From assembly GCA_030867875.1 (NCBI GenBank), contig JAOWCC010000024.1:288212-352211 (forward strand): a stretch of 64,000 nt of DNA, read 5' to 3'. The position numbers and the translations under genes were made by a program. Positions 1 to 12,549 of the stretch are shown here, one piece after another. The stretch comes from Actinernus sp. WN-2022. Taxonomy: Eukaryota > Cnidaria > Anthozoa > Actiniaria > Actinernidae. Below the pieces are notes generated by a model, which did not search any database, was not told the DNA's origin, and was given only the letters and a program-made list of their open reading frames with translations. Numbering within the stretch: position 1 is the stretch's first letter; each line of letters begins with the position of its first letter.

Positions 1-3000
1 AACGATAATCAAGAGTTTCGAACATCTGAATATAGAAGCACAACAGAAAACATCAATGACTAATGTTGGTGCTAGTGGAGGGGAGGGGGGAGGGGAGCCA
101 CTGACGTGGATGCTCGACGTTTCTTTTAGGGGTTAAAGGGGCTATGCCACGGTACTGCACATGTTACAGTGTCCAGACATTGAATTGACAGCTTCATTGT
201 GTAACATCCAATAAATCACAATAAATTGCCGAAAACGCCACTTTTGTGTACCGGGTGACAGGCGTGATTTACATGCGAGTTGTTTACCTAACACAGTATA
301 TGGCGAGATTTACGGGAACTTTATTCTTCCTACATCCAAGATAAACGGCAGTTAAGAATGGTATCTATATTTCATTACTAGCTTGTATTTTTGGCCGTGT
401 TTCTAGTCGTAAACAGTCCGGATTTTACCAAAGTGAAGTCGCTAACAGCCGCGTGTTTATATGTAAATCTTAAAGATTACAACTTGAAAATCTGTTTTAT
501 CAATAGCTGTGACGATAAAGGTGCTTGTCGAGGAAAAGTTGGGCCTAAACGACAAGGATGTCCAATCATGTAAAACAGCCACATGGTTTTGCTGTCTGCA
601 GCTAAAGAGCGAGAAGATGGCAGCGCAGTCGGTATAGTGTTGTTGAAAATGCCATGTCGTTATAATTAACTTGAAAAGTTGCCAATATTGTCTCGTGAAC
701 TCTGTTCTGATCTGCGTACTGGACAATCCAAACCCTCTTCTGGTTGCAACTCCAAAAAACTTTTGATTTCTTGCATTTTCCAGCCGCTGTATTCGGGGAG
801 GCAGCACTCGTGATTTCCGTTTTTATAGTTTTGCTATACAGTCAGCAACGACGACTTTTGAATAAACGAATAACTAAAACTTATTTAGGACATCTTACAT
901 TTCCATAAATGACCAAAGGAGGCTAAGATGAGTTCAAACAGAACACAGATGGAAGCCGATTTCAAAATGGATATCTCACCGCTCCGAGAATGTCTTTCCG
1001 GGTCGGAACGTAATTCATTAATCATCAGTTTGTCACACATGCACAGTATCGTGACATAGCGACTTTAAAATGCATAGTTTGGGATCGCTTAATCTGAAAC
1101 GTCCACAGTTGTTATTGTCGTGGTACCTTTTAGGGTATTCAAAGTAAGATGAATGAGCCTAGCTACATTCAGTTTTGGCTAATGATAATTTTAACCGCAT
1201 GTCTTCGCGCCTTGGTATTTTCACAATCAATTGCACTGGAATGTAATTGTTTTTTTTGCATGATCGGCGAAGTTTGCTTTGTTATTCATAGGACTTTATC
1301 TACAATAAATACAGGTTTAATAACGGAGAGTTGCTCATTATAAATGCAAGGGGTTTATCTGTATATTGACCCGGGTCGGAATATACATATAAAGCCCTTG
1401 CATTTATAATCTGTATAAATACGCGGATCTTTATACAGATAAAGCCCTCGCATTGATAATGACCAATGGAAGGGTTCTGTTCTCAAGCTGACAGACCTCG
1501 CGGGCCGTCTTATCATTATGGGACGTGATTTTTTTCACCATACTCCAATTGCGCATGTTAGTGACGTCACCTTAACGCCGAAATAATTATTATATTGTAT
1601 GATTCAGTGCTTTGTTTGATTTACAAACCTGCCAAGGGTATTGTTTACTTTTTCTGAAGGTCAAATAATTGCTTTCTCATAGGAATTGCTTTGGTGAGAA
1701 AACCTCGCCGATCAAGAAATAAGTAAGCGATAAATAGCAAGAATCGAGGTATTTATCTACAGCCCGAGGGATGTATATGACTTAATACCGAGGTTCGAGG
1801 TATTTATCTCTTACTTATCGCTACTTAAAATATCAGCTATTCTTGTGTTTTGGGATTGATACCTCTTCTCACAGGACGAGATTATGGTACCTTTTAGGGG
1901 TTAATCCCCATCACTTTTGCATACAAAATACGAGAGAGGATAATTCTAAATTTTGTATTCAATCCTCATTTGTCGTGCGCTTTAACAGCTGAACGTTACA
2001 ATTTCACGCCGAATGAATAAACCTGAATATTTATTGATATTGATAGAATTAATGTTATTATAAATTGTGGAATGGTGTACCCGTTTAATATAGCACGAGT
2101 TCACGAAATAAGAAACAAAATTTTGCTTTAGCATCTTACCATGATGTTATGAGTTCCAATGGCGGTAGGTATCGCGACGGAAGTCGTAACGCATTTGTTA
2201 TAATGTTTGATGCTTCCTGTCAGTATGTGAGGCGCCACACACACGCTCTGTCCACCTGCATTGACGTAGACCTGGCGAATGCAATTCGGGCAGTAAATTC
2301 CATTTGGATCATACTTGTAGCACGCTGAAAGACAAGATGGATATTACAGGTTGATTATTTATAATGCATGCAACAAGATATATAAACTATACTCTATTCG
2401 CCATTCTGTGCTGCTGATCTAGATTCGGACGGGCAAAGGGGGCAAAGGAGATACAACAAGAGATAGCGGAAAGACAGGGCCGAACGCTAATTACAAACAG
2501 CGGTTATAACGCTGCGCGCAATTTAAAGAAAGACCATCTTAAAAAACAGTCTACAAATCATAGCTCTATATATATCGAGTTTTAAGATCAAGTAGAGATA
2601 AGCACTCTCTTTTAATCAAGAAGTTCAGCCTTTGTTACTATCAAATATAATCAAAGACCTTTCACACACAGCGGTCAAACGTCTGCGCATGCGTCAAAAG
2701 TCTTGTAACAACAACGTATTCCAAAACAAATTCAAAGCGAGCCGGCGGCCGTCACTGTTCACACACCCGTATTCAAACCTTGAGAACTTTTTTGGTAAAT
2801 TACGAAAAAGTTCGTTAAACTCACAGTTTGAAGTTTGTTCAATTTCCCGCCGACTGTGAAAATAAAAAGCTTAACTTTCACGTATTTTTCTTAACTTTTG
2901 GGGGTAGAAGTTCACTGTAATACGTTTTAAGGTAAATATTGCGCGGGAAATTCGCGCGGCCGCCCACCAGACTGACCGTAATACGCACGCGCAGACGTTT

Positions 3001-3385
3001 GACCGCTGTATTGACCTTTCATATTCGTAATTTACCGCTGAGTGTGATGACCACAGGCTCACATGTGCAGTGAAGCTGATACCAACGAGACCGTTACAGA
3101 AGTTGCAACTACAACAATACACAAAGCTGTGAATAGCTCATCTCTCCGCTGCATGGTAGGTATGAATGTTTAACACCAAGATGAGACTAACACTGAATAG
3201 ATGAGTCTGTAGTCATCGCAATCAGCGGTAATTTTCGAATACGGAACTGACTATTATGCTCAACGGTTAACCGCTTTGAAGAGAGATGGTAGGCTCACAT
3301 TATTTACCTTTGACAGAAATCGTTTTTGTTCCTGTTACAACACTCAACTGTAATTTGCCTTCAATCCAGAAGTTCACAGGCCCAG
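1..3385 (-). CDS. Secreted cysteine-containing domain protein, copy 1 (partial, 3 exons visible)
   Basis: Three minus-strand exons share frame and splice sites. Exon a (3308-3385, 78 nt) reads GPVNFWIEGKLQL... and ends TGTKTISVK; exon b (2140-2324, 185 nt) starts CYKYDPNGIYCPNCIRQVYV and ends IGTHNIM; exon c (1-25, cut by the window start) begins MFETLDYR. Each has a pyrimidine-rich acceptor ending CAG and a donor GTAAAT or GTAAGA. Intron phases are 1, 0. Copies 2 and 3 elsewhere in the window have the same exon lengths. The pattern of hydrophobic strands, a CPxC motif and further cysteines suggests a secreted beta-sandwich domain; this is inference, and no family name is claimed. The signal-peptide exon was not found upstream, so it lies in an unrecognised spot or has been lost. 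The intron between a and b carries an inserted short transposon (2665-3012). Confidence 0.6.
1336..1461. repeat. Imperfect foldback repeat
   Basis: The left end CATTATAAATGCAAGGGG and the right end CCCTCGCATTGATAATG are inverted copies around a centre that itself repeats 'tataaagcccttgcatttata'-like sequence. No coding content. It sits in the intron between exons b and c of copy 1. The rest of 26-2139 holds AT-rich sequence with a weaker inverted repeat at about 1660-1870 and no recognisable gene. Confidence 0.5.
2656..3021. mobile_element. Short TIR element with 9-bp target duplication (Mutator-like), copy 1
   Basis: The 348-bp element (2665-3012) has terminal inverted repeats CAGCGGTCAAACGTCTGCGC at both ends and is bracketed by a direct repeat GACCTTTCA (2656-2664 and 3013-3021). 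A 9-bp target duplication is typical of Mutator-like elements. It carries no transposase. A relative with a different 9-bp duplication sits at 47833-48167. It lies in the intron between exons a and b of the copy 1 gene. Confidence 0.75.
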
Positions 3386-3639
3386 CTGAAAGACGAAATG
3401 TACCTTGTTAGAGTTCTAAGCACTCTTCTCTACCAGCTCCTGTCTCTACATAACAATCCCGCGCAGATGTTCTAGGGGTTTAATTTATTCATATTTCCTG
3501 TGTTCTAGAGACTAAACATTGGCTTAGCATTACAACAACAATTTCATTACATTTTACATGACAGGTACGTCAAAAAAAATTTTGGCCCCCCACTATGATT
3601 TAACCGACCCCGACCCCCCCCCCCCCCCGAAAAAAAAGG

Positions 3640-4860
3640 CTGAAACGAGGCTGATCAAAGCGATTAAAGCCAGGACCCGGCTACCAACATTGACCATAAA
3701 TTATTCTGGAACTAACAATGGCGCTCAATATTCTGCAGCCAACCTTGTTCTCAGTTGAAAAATACCCGAGTTAATCTATAAAGACACTTTGATATGCCAA
3801 GGAACTGGAATATCAACACAGTACAAGGTGAGGGAAATTTAAAGTACTGAGTTAATTGCTGTGTTCCCTAATCAATTAATCTACACTGAATAGGAGATAT
3901 TGTAGTTGAGTCTACGAATAGCAGTTTCAGCGGTATTGACCCGAACGCCTCACTTCAATGTAATGAAGCGCCATTGAAACCATCATTCTTACCCCGGGGG
4001 GGGTACTTACATGAAAAATGGGTATGTATGTGAGGCCAAGAGGCTCAAACCCTGACCCTGTTTGACCGAATCCGAGCTCCAAAACCCTGATTGTCCCCTT
4101 TTTTGGAAAAAAAAAACCTGAATGCCCCTTCTTTAAATTGTTTTCAAAACAAGGTCGGATATATATCCCGGCCGGTATACCGCGTACCGGGATTGCATGC
4201 AAAATACGGAACATTTCAAGTCGGGACGTGGCATTGGGTAAACAAATCAGCAGATGAAGTACATAGATAAGTACTGAAGTACGGGAACCTCAGTGCTTGC
4301 ATGTGGGCAGGCGATCAAAATGCGGCAACAGAATGTATTTTTTTGACATAGTAGCTAAAAAAACACCTAACTGCCTAAAAAATACTGAACCCCGACCCTG
4401 ACTGCACCCAAATTATACTCAAATCCTGACCCTGATCTGCCCAAATCAGGCCAAAACCCTGACCCTACCTGCCCAAACGGAGCTCAAAACCCTGACCCAC
4501 CCGGGCGGCACATACATAATACGTCACAAACAGGAGTACCCCCCCCCCCGGGATTCTTACACGACACCAACACCCTCCTAAACAAGCACGACTAATTTAG
4601 ATACACAGTTTGAATAGCGCTTCATTACATTGAAGTGAGGCGTTTGGGTCAATACCGCTGATACTGCTATTCGTAGACTCAACTACAATATCTCCTGTTT
4701 CTAACGGACCTGAAACTAGGCTGATCAAAGCCAGGACCCCGGCGGGCTACCAACATTGACCATAAATTATTCTGGAACTAACAGTGGCGCTCAATATTCT
4801 GCAGCCAACCTTGTTCTCACTTGAAAAATACCCGGGGAAAATAATGATTAGTTCTAGTTT
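3640..4860. repeat. Nested foldback complex with direct-repeat flanks
   Basis: Sequence at 3640-3790 recurs in direct orientation at 4710-4860. Between them, 3893-3971 is the inverse of 4617-4696. Inside those arms lies another element whose ends are C/G runs (about 3991-4005 and 4535-4553), filled with degenerate 'aaccctgaccctg' repeats. This looks like one element inserted within another. Reading frames here, including the one at 4784-5173, start inside the repeat and show no conserved domain. Confidence 0.55.
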
Positions 4861-5339
4861 TAGTTTAATTTCTACTGGCTCTTCGGTTTTCCGCGAAATG
4901 AATTCCTGGCATGTGCTCCACACAGTCCGAGGCTCATTGCAGACAATCAAGCTAGCTCATTGCAGACTGGAGTATTCAGCCAAGCCCCAAAACTGGCCAT
5001 TATCGGATGAAATAGGAGAAAATGCACATCCTGTTCAACCAATTATTGTAGACTTTACTGCAACAACAGTTCTGCGACTATTTCACGACCACAAAACAGG
5101 CACTTTTGTGCATGCGTTAATTTCTTCACTTCCGATTTCTAAAAATCCTAAACATTTTGCGCGCTTTCACTAAACACCAAACGTTTTTTTCGTTAAAATG
5201 TGGTTGACCACGTTCTCCACAAATTCGAGCATGGATTTTGTAAACCGACAAACTTATGGCTTTTCATTCACCAAAAAAGTTTAACTGATTGGACTGATTC
5301 ATTTTCTCTCGTAACGGCAAATGCATGCTCGGTTTTATG

Positions 5340-5687
5340 CGCCTTAAGGTGAAGTAATACGGGCAAGAATTCTTGCAACTTGTCGCGCAACAATGTTGCG
5401 TTGCGAGTTGCAGCGCGATGTTGCTCGTATTACCACCCACTCGAGCAACTTGCCACGCAACAAATTTGCGTGTTGCAAGTTGCAGCAACATGTCAGTAGA
5501 AAGTAGAAGTGACTTCATCGAAATATTGAGCATTATTAGAAACTGAGACCTCGCGCGTATGGAGCAAATCTTATAGAAATGTTTAGAATATTTCTAGCTT
5601 CAAAACGTCTCATCTTGAAGCTAGAAATATTCTACACATTTCTATAAGATTTGAGTCATACGCGCGATACCTCAGTTTCTAATAATG
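5340..5687. repeat. Two short foldback repeats
   Basis: Positions 5340-5480 hold 'gttgcgcgcaac'-type inverted repeats related to the larger foldback family at 49.2 and 53-55 kb. Positions 5531-5687 are a near-palindrome: CATTATTAGAAACTGAG at the left and CTCAGTTTCTAATAATG at the right, with long inner arms containing TCTAGAAATATT-like sequence. A fragment of the same repeat recurs at about 5818-5895. From 5900 to 6960 I see no gene or clear repeat. Confidence 0.6.
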
Positions 5688-6963
5688 TATTTAAGTGTTT
5701 GTGTGTCTAAGGCCTTTGTTTACAGCTGGGTATCGCACAAACATTTGCCTTTGGTTTGAATGGCCTGTGTCGCCAACCATGGTACAATTATTTTGCGTTT
5801 CAATACCTCTAGAGCACGTATGAATATAAGAAACGTCTCATTTTGAATCTAGAAATATTCTAACCATTTATTTATGATTTGTTTCTGACGCGCGGGTCTT
5901 ATTTAAACATATATTCTGTGATTTGGTTTTGAGCTTTGGTTCTCAATGGCACTGTTCCGCTCATCTTAACACTTAACACTTTTGAATAAGATAATTAGCT
6001 CCCAAACAGCTCTCAAACAAAGACTCACATTCATAGTGAAAGAGCACGAGACCTTGTCGTATTAGCCTCCTCCGCAAGCAACTCCTAGTTATAATCGACA
6101 AAATCGAGAAAAATGATGTGAAACCGGACATCCTGTGGTAAGAGAGGGACGAGCAAGGGTCTGTGGACGAAACAGGTTGCCCGATCTAAAATATTGCCAG
6201 CGGAGGATCTTGGAGGCTACTTTCGCATGTTAGTAAGTGCTCTAGAAGTGAAACTACTAAAGAAAGAATCTAGCCGACATGGCTTTTGGACTCAGATCTT
6301 AGTGTGAACAAAAGCCGACAACGATAATTGTTTTAGGCAATTCACCGGCTCTGTATTTCGGCGTACGCGGCGAAGCAGAACTTTCAAATCCCGCGCGCTA
6401 GCCCAGGTCACGTGTCCAGGACTTGTCGCCTCATTCTGCCCGATGGTGCAACTAGTCTTGAAGTCTGGTACTGAGATTCTTAGAGCTCTGTACCTCACAC
6501 CATATACGCTTATATATTCGTGCGATCCAAAAAAATTTAGGCGTTATAATCCGCTGTTTTCTATTGAAATGGTTCTTTTGTTTCCTGTAGTGTTAAAAAG
6601 TTAAAAACAGAAAATAAACAGAGAACATGAACCATCAAATTGTGGCCTGTCTTTGTATATCCCTTTGAGTTTAGATCAGAGTTGAGATGAAACTCACCGC
6701 TAACAATTAAGAGACATTGTTCACTCATTAAAGGACTTTATTTCGTAAATGACATAGTTCTCTGAAATCGTTCGGCTGAAATTGTTTTACGTTACAGTAA
6801 TAGCACATTCAAACGAATTTTGGTAATGTTATCTAGCTTACAATTTAAATTAAAAATGCGTCGATGGATAGAAAAGCCCGGGAGCGAAGCGTCAGAAGCT
6901 TCTGGTCTCCTCCGGCTCTCCCAACGGAGAGACCTGCTAGCGAGGGAAAACTTACTACTGACC

Positions 6964-7057
6964 ACAGTCAACTCTCTTCTGCGACCACTTCCCGTAAGCG
7001 ACCACCTCTTATAAGCGACCACCTCTTATAAGCGACCACCTCTTATAAGCGACCACT
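6964..7057. mobile_element. Left end of an 'aagcgaccac' TIR element, with tandem end motifs
   Basis: Begins ACAGTCAACTCTCT and continues as repeated TTATAAGCGACCACC. The inverse ending, GGTCGCTTAAGAGAGAG then TTGACTGT, occurs at about 16380-16400 and 28617-28637. The copy is cut off exactly where the 12-kb duplicated segment begins. Confidence 0.5.
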
Positions 7058-7059
7058 TT

Positions 7060-7904
7060 ACCAAAGAATAACAAAATACCGGCGTTACAACGTATAGCTG
7101 GTATTTATATTCTGTGCGTTGCATACCGTAGCAAGTGCCGCAGTAAGCGCGTTAATTGGGTTGTGAGTTCATTAGTAGTGCTTTGTAGTTAGGGTATTGC
7201 GTACAACCTAGCAGGCAGACTTCGTTTAGTTTTTTCAGATTTTGTATTCCTGGTTCGGTTATCATATTTACTCCTTAGTTTGTATTCATTATCATCGTAT
7301 TGTTTCCGATGCAAGCCATGTAAATATCTTGTTAAATATCTTAAGTCTGAATTATGTGATATTCATTTCAATAATATGTGGAAGGACCAGGATCAACAGT
7401 GTAGTAAACTGCGTACTTTTAATCTTGTAAAATCGAGAATAGGCTTTGAAAATTACTTATCTCGCATTTCAAATGTAAAGCATCGTCAGGCGGTGACAAG
7501 ATTTAGGATTTCCGCGCATAAGTTTCCTGTTGAAGCTGGTCGATATGCAAATATCACTTACGATTTACGTATATGTACAATTTGTAATATGAATGAAGTA
7601 GGTGATGAACAGCATTACTTTTCAAAATGTACCAATAGCAAATTAGTGAATCTTAGGATATTTTTTTCAGTAACATGTTGGTTGTTAACAGTTCGTTTAG
7701 TCGTCTCAGTCATCGCGACTTATTTTTATACTGCTTATCAATGACGGATGTGTCTGTTGTAAAAAGCACAGCACAATATATATATGATATCACTACTATA
7801 TTTAATGAATGTTCTTGTAATAGTTAGGTGATATTATGCATGTTTTTGTAATTCCTATGTACCAATGATGGTGTTGTTGTTGGAATAAACATTATTATTA
7901 TTAT
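7060..7904 (+). mobile_element. Non-LTR retrotransposon (LINE) 3' end, unit 1
   Basis: The frame at 7280-7744 contains RQAVTRFRISAHKFPVEAGR followed by CTICN, a spaced H and a further C. This is the usual C-terminal tail of coral LINE ORF2 proteins (short basic stretch, then a CxxC...H...C knuckle). The reverse transcriptase itself is absent, so this is a 5'-truncated copy. It ends with AATAAA and an (ATT)n tail, as LINE 3' ends do. Confidence 0.65.
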
Positions 7905-7944
7905 GTAATTCACACTTACATTTGTCTTATTTATTTTCATTTCT

Positions 7945-8470
7945 CCTTAGTATTGGGATTTCGGGCACTTATATAGCTCATTGTCCGAGCGTCATTCCTG
8001 GAATGCCTGAACCCGTGGATCCAGACCAGGATTGGAGTTCAGAGAACAATTGGTTATGTCCTCCTCGGTGCATCTAATTGCATATTCCATAATAAGGCAT
8101 CTCGGGTTTACACTGCCAAATAATTTTTATCGCGCCGCGTTGGCTGTCAGCCCATTTTGGCCCTTGTTACACTGTATAGTGCCGCTAGTCGCTTTGCCCG
8201 GCCTTTAATAAAAGCCTTGCCCAACAGATAATTTCCGGACTTGCTCGGCTACTTATTTGCCAGCAGAAATCTTCTGGTTTTACTGGTTTTCCAATAATCC
8301 AGATTTTGGCACTTCATACTGACTTTTTGTATCACATTTGTATCAAATATCTTTAAAAATGTATTTTAATTGTGTATGTCTAACCGTTTCTCGAGGGCCA
8401 CAAGTTTATCAGTATTTACTATTTAGTATTACCCTCTATAAATAAAGTATTATTATTATTATTATTATTA
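7945..8470 (+). repeat. Repeat-derived tail shared with 12.17-12.48 kb
   Basis: The stretch 'cattgtccgag...cccgtggatccagaccagg' recurs in diverged form at about 12190-12480 (and in unit 2). It ends with AATAAAGTATTATT and an (ATT)n run, resembling another retroelement 3' end. No intact frame. Confidence 0.45.
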
Positions 8471-8478
8471 CTAGTGGA

Positions 8479-11400
8479 TACCGCTAACGATAATCCAACA
8501 CGTGTGTTAGACGCTAGCTAGGTCATAGTGCGTTTTGGGTAGTGCCATGCAACTTGCATGGTAGTGATCATGGGTGTCTGGTTATTTTCCACCTACTAAG
8601 GCTCAACTGGAATTTTGGAGCACTTCCCGTGGAAATAAGTGGCGTAAACATCAGTCGAGAAAGTTTCTCCTTGAAACGATTGTTATTTTGCATCCAAGTG
8701 CATGGAATGTCATCACAAGCTCGCGAACTGACAGCCATCCGCAGTTCATGCCGCATGGCAGTTGTCGCGTCGAGTACAGAAACCATGGTTTTAACTCTGC
8801 CACATCACTCCATGCATTGTGATTTGAAGCTGCAACCTCATTCTAGCCACTTCTAAATGGGGGAGGGTTCCATTATGAACAGGAAAGGCATAGGATTTTC
8901 CACCCCTCCCCCCTCAGTTTTGCAAGGTTCGCATTTCTAACCCCAAATTTCTAGCAATATGTTGTGTTCGTCGTGTTTACTACCCAAACTAAGATTTTAA
9001 AGCTGCAACGTCATTCAAGCCAATTCTAATGGGGGAGGGTACCATTATTAACAGGAAAGGCATAGGATTTTCCACCCCTCCCCCCTCAGTTTTGCATGGT
9101 TCGCATATCTTACGTCAAATTTCCAAGCAATAGGTTGTGTTCGTCGTGTTTACCACCCAAACTAAGATTTTAATGCTGCAACGTTATTTAATCCAGTTCT
9201 GGACTCGGAAATAGCCAATGAAACTGTCCCAGCATGCTTTGCGGCCAAAACGGAAAGGGCGATGGATTTTTACGGATAGAAAAGAACATCGTAGAGACAT
9301 GGGGTTTTCAGCAAAATGTTACCCATGGAAAACTGCAGGGGGTCTTCTTCATTTGGTTGACATCAACTTTCAGGGGGGAAATGACAGGCAAAACAAAATT
9401 TCAAAACGGCTTAACCCCCCCTGAACTTCATTTGCGCGAATATCACACCCAAAATTTCATCTAGTTGGGCGAAAATACATAAGATAGGCTGGTTTTTATG
9501 CCATCAACTAGGCGCTAGATACCGAACATTAATTATTTAATTAATTAATTAATTAATTAATTAATTATTTAATGATTGTATTATTTCTATGTTTATCGTT
9601 AGGAACAAGTGGGTACCGCTAACGATAATCATAAAATGGTTTCCACCCGTTTCCCTTATTTTTGCAAACTTTGCAGATCTTACACAAAATTCGCATACGA
9701 CACGTTATATTAATCATGTTTAGTACCCAGACTATGATTTTGATGCTTCGACTTTATTCAATCCCTTTCTAATGGGGGAGGGTACTACTATTAACAGGAA
9801 ATGCATAAGCTTTTTGACCCCTCCCCCCTCAGTTTTGCAACGTTCGCATTTCTTACCCCAAATTTTCAACCAATATGTTGTGTTCGTCGTGTTTAGTACC
9901 AAAACTATGATTTTTAAGCTGCAACTTCATTCAAGCCAATTCTAATCGGGAGGGCACCGTTATTAACAGGAAATACATAGGATTTTCCACCCTTCCCCCC
10001 TCAGTTTTGCAGGGTTCGCATATCCTAACCCAAATTTCCAAACACTATGTTTTTTTCGTGGTATTGAGTACCAACACTATAATTTTAGCGCTGCAACTTT
10101 ATTTAATCCAGTTCTAGACAGGGAAATAGCAAATGAAACTCTCCCAGCATGCTTTTCGGCCAAAACGGAAAGGGCGATGTATTTTTACGGGTAGAAGGGA
10201 ACATCGTAGAGCCATGGAGTTTTCGCCAAAATCCTACCCATGGAAAACTTCAGAGGGTCTTCTTAATTTCGTTGACATTAAAGTGCAGGGGGAGAAATGA
10301 CAGGCAAAACAAAATTCAAAATGGCTTAACCCCCCCCCCCCCCCCCCTGAACTTCATTTGCGCGAATATCACACCCAAAATTTAATCTAGTTGGGCGAAA
10401 ATACATAAGATAGGCTAGGTTTTACGTCTATACCTATTCGCTACATACCAAACATTAATTATTTATTGATTGTATTATTTCTATGATTATCGTTAGGAAC
10501 AAGTAGATACCGCTAACGATAATCCAACATGCGTGTTAGATGTTAGCTACGTCATAGCGCGTGTTGGGTATTGCCATGCAACTTGCATGGTAGTGATCGT
10601 GGGTGTATGGTTACTCTCCACCTACTAAGGCTCAACTGGAATTTTGGAGCACTTCTCGTGGAAATAAGTGGCGTAAACATCCGCCAAAAAAGTTTATCCT
10701 TGAAACGATTGTTATTTTCCATCCAAGTGCATTGAATGTCATCACAAGCTTGCGAACCGACAGCCTTCCGCAGTTCATGCCACATGGCAGTCGTCGCGTC
10801 GAGTACAGAAACTATGATTTTAATTCTGCCACAACACTTGATCCATTGTGATTTAAAGCTGCAACCTCATTCTAGCCACTTCTAAATGGGGGAGGGTTCT
10901 ATTATTAACAGGAAATGCATAGGATTTCCCACCCCTCCCCCCTCAGTTTTGCATGGTTCGCATATCTTACCCCAAATTTGTAACCAATATGTTGTGTTCG
11001 TCGTGTTTACTATCCAAACTAAGATTTTGAAGCTGCAACGTCATTCAAGCCCATTCTAATGGGGGAGGGCACCGTTATCAACAGGAAAGGCATAGGATTT
11101 TCCACCCCTCCCCCCTCAGTTTTGCAGGGTTCGCATTTCTTACCCCAAATTTGCTACCAATATGTTGTGTTCGTCGTGTTTACAACCAAAACTATGATTT
11201 TAACGCTGCAACTTTATTTAATCCAGTTCTGGACTCGAAAATAGCAAATGGAACTGTCCCAGCATGCTTTGCGGCCAAAACAGAAAGGGCGATGGATTTT
11301 TACGGGTAGAAAGGAACATCGTAGAGACATGGGAGTTTCACCAAAATGTTACCCATGGAAAACTGCAGGGGGTCTTCTTCATTTAGTTGACATTGAAGTG

Positions 11401-11605
11401 CAGGGGGGGGAAACGACAGGCAAAACAAAATTTCAAAACGGCTTAACCCCCCCTGAACTTCATATGCGCGAATATCACATCCAAAATTTCATCTAGTTGG
11501 GCGAAAATACATAAGATAGGCTAGTTTTTACGTCTATACATATTCTCTACATACCAAACATTAATTATTTAATGATTGTATTATTTCTATGATTATCGTT
11601 AGGAA
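8479..11605 (+). repeat. Three tandem 0.9-1.1 kb elements with nested subrepeats, unit 1
   Basis: Monomers run 8479-9606, 9614-10500 and 10508-11605. Each starts TACCGCTAACGATAATC and ends ATTATCGTTAGGAA (TTTATCG in the first), giving a short inverted-repeat terminus (CTAACGATAA), with 7-bp spacers 'caagtgg/caagtag'. Inside each are two or more subrepeats of about 174 bp holding 'ctaatgggggaggg', 'ccacccctcccccctcag' and 'tgttgtgttcgtcgtgttta'. Small frames within are repeat shadows: they recur in every monomer and show no domain. An (AATT)n run sits at about 9531-9570. Confidence 0.7.
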
Positions 11606-12540
11606 TTATTATTATTATTATTATTATTATTACTTTGACTGAGCCGTATCAGATTGCACGGCCATGTTGAGCTAGTGCGCTTTTATTTCTTCGTGTATTT
11701 CTGATCAGCAGAACTTGTAAATCATATTTTGTCATGTAGTTTGTTTCAGTATACTATTTATGTGAATACACACGCCAAGTGCTGTGAGAATTAAGTACGC
11801 TGGGCACGAATCAGCGATATATAATATACATTTTCTCTTTACTTCATTTCTATTCTAGTTATTTATATATAGAAATGGGTTTCTTCTTTATACTATTTAT
11901 AATATATAAATATATATAATTTTTGCTATCTATCTATAACTGTGATGCTCCGCTGTTAATCATAGTTTACCGACTATGATACCTTAAAGTTTACTTTCTT
12001 ATTTCCCGCTGCAGGTTACTTTCAGGAAATCTTCACAGATCAACTGGTCCAAACATCGAGGTCGCTCCATGGCTTCCCAGAATGATATTCTTGGCCACAA
12101 CAACGCTAAACTCTATCATTCATCCTGGAACTAATGGAATGGTGGAGGCTCCTCACCACGTAGTATCCATGTGTTGGGAGTTCGGTCATTTGTAGCTCAT
12201 TGTCCGAGAGTTATACCTGGAAGTCCTGAACCCGTGGATCCAGACCAGGCCGGATTGGAGTTCAGAGAACAATTGGTCATCTTCTCCTCTGTGCATCTAA
12301 TTTGCAGATTCCACAGTAAGGCCTTTGATCGCGCCGCGTTGGCCGTCTGCCTATTTTGGCCCTTGTTACACTGTAGTGCTACTAGTCGCTTTGCGCCATT
12401 TGTGAATGCCTCGCCTAACTGATAATTTCCGGGCTCGTTCTTCCGGTTTAACTGGTTTCCAATATTCCAGATTTTGGCTCTTCATATTGATTTAGGCTCT
12501 GAAGGAGCTCTGGCCGGAGCCGTATTATTGTAAACCTTGG
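11606..12540. other. Repeat-derived, no recognised gene
   Basis: Starts with (ATT)n, continues through AT-rich 'tatatataaatatatata' sequence near 11880-11930, then a stretch related to 7945-8320. The frame at 12171-12422 lies in that repeated stretch and has no recognisable domain. The same applies to 23387-24330 in unit 2. Confidence 0.5.
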
Positions 12541-12549
12541 CATTGTGAC

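Noticed and set aside
4784..5173. 129-residue open frame
   Set aside because: Its start lies in a repeat also present at 3715; no domain, no splice partner and no conservation of frame in the other copy.
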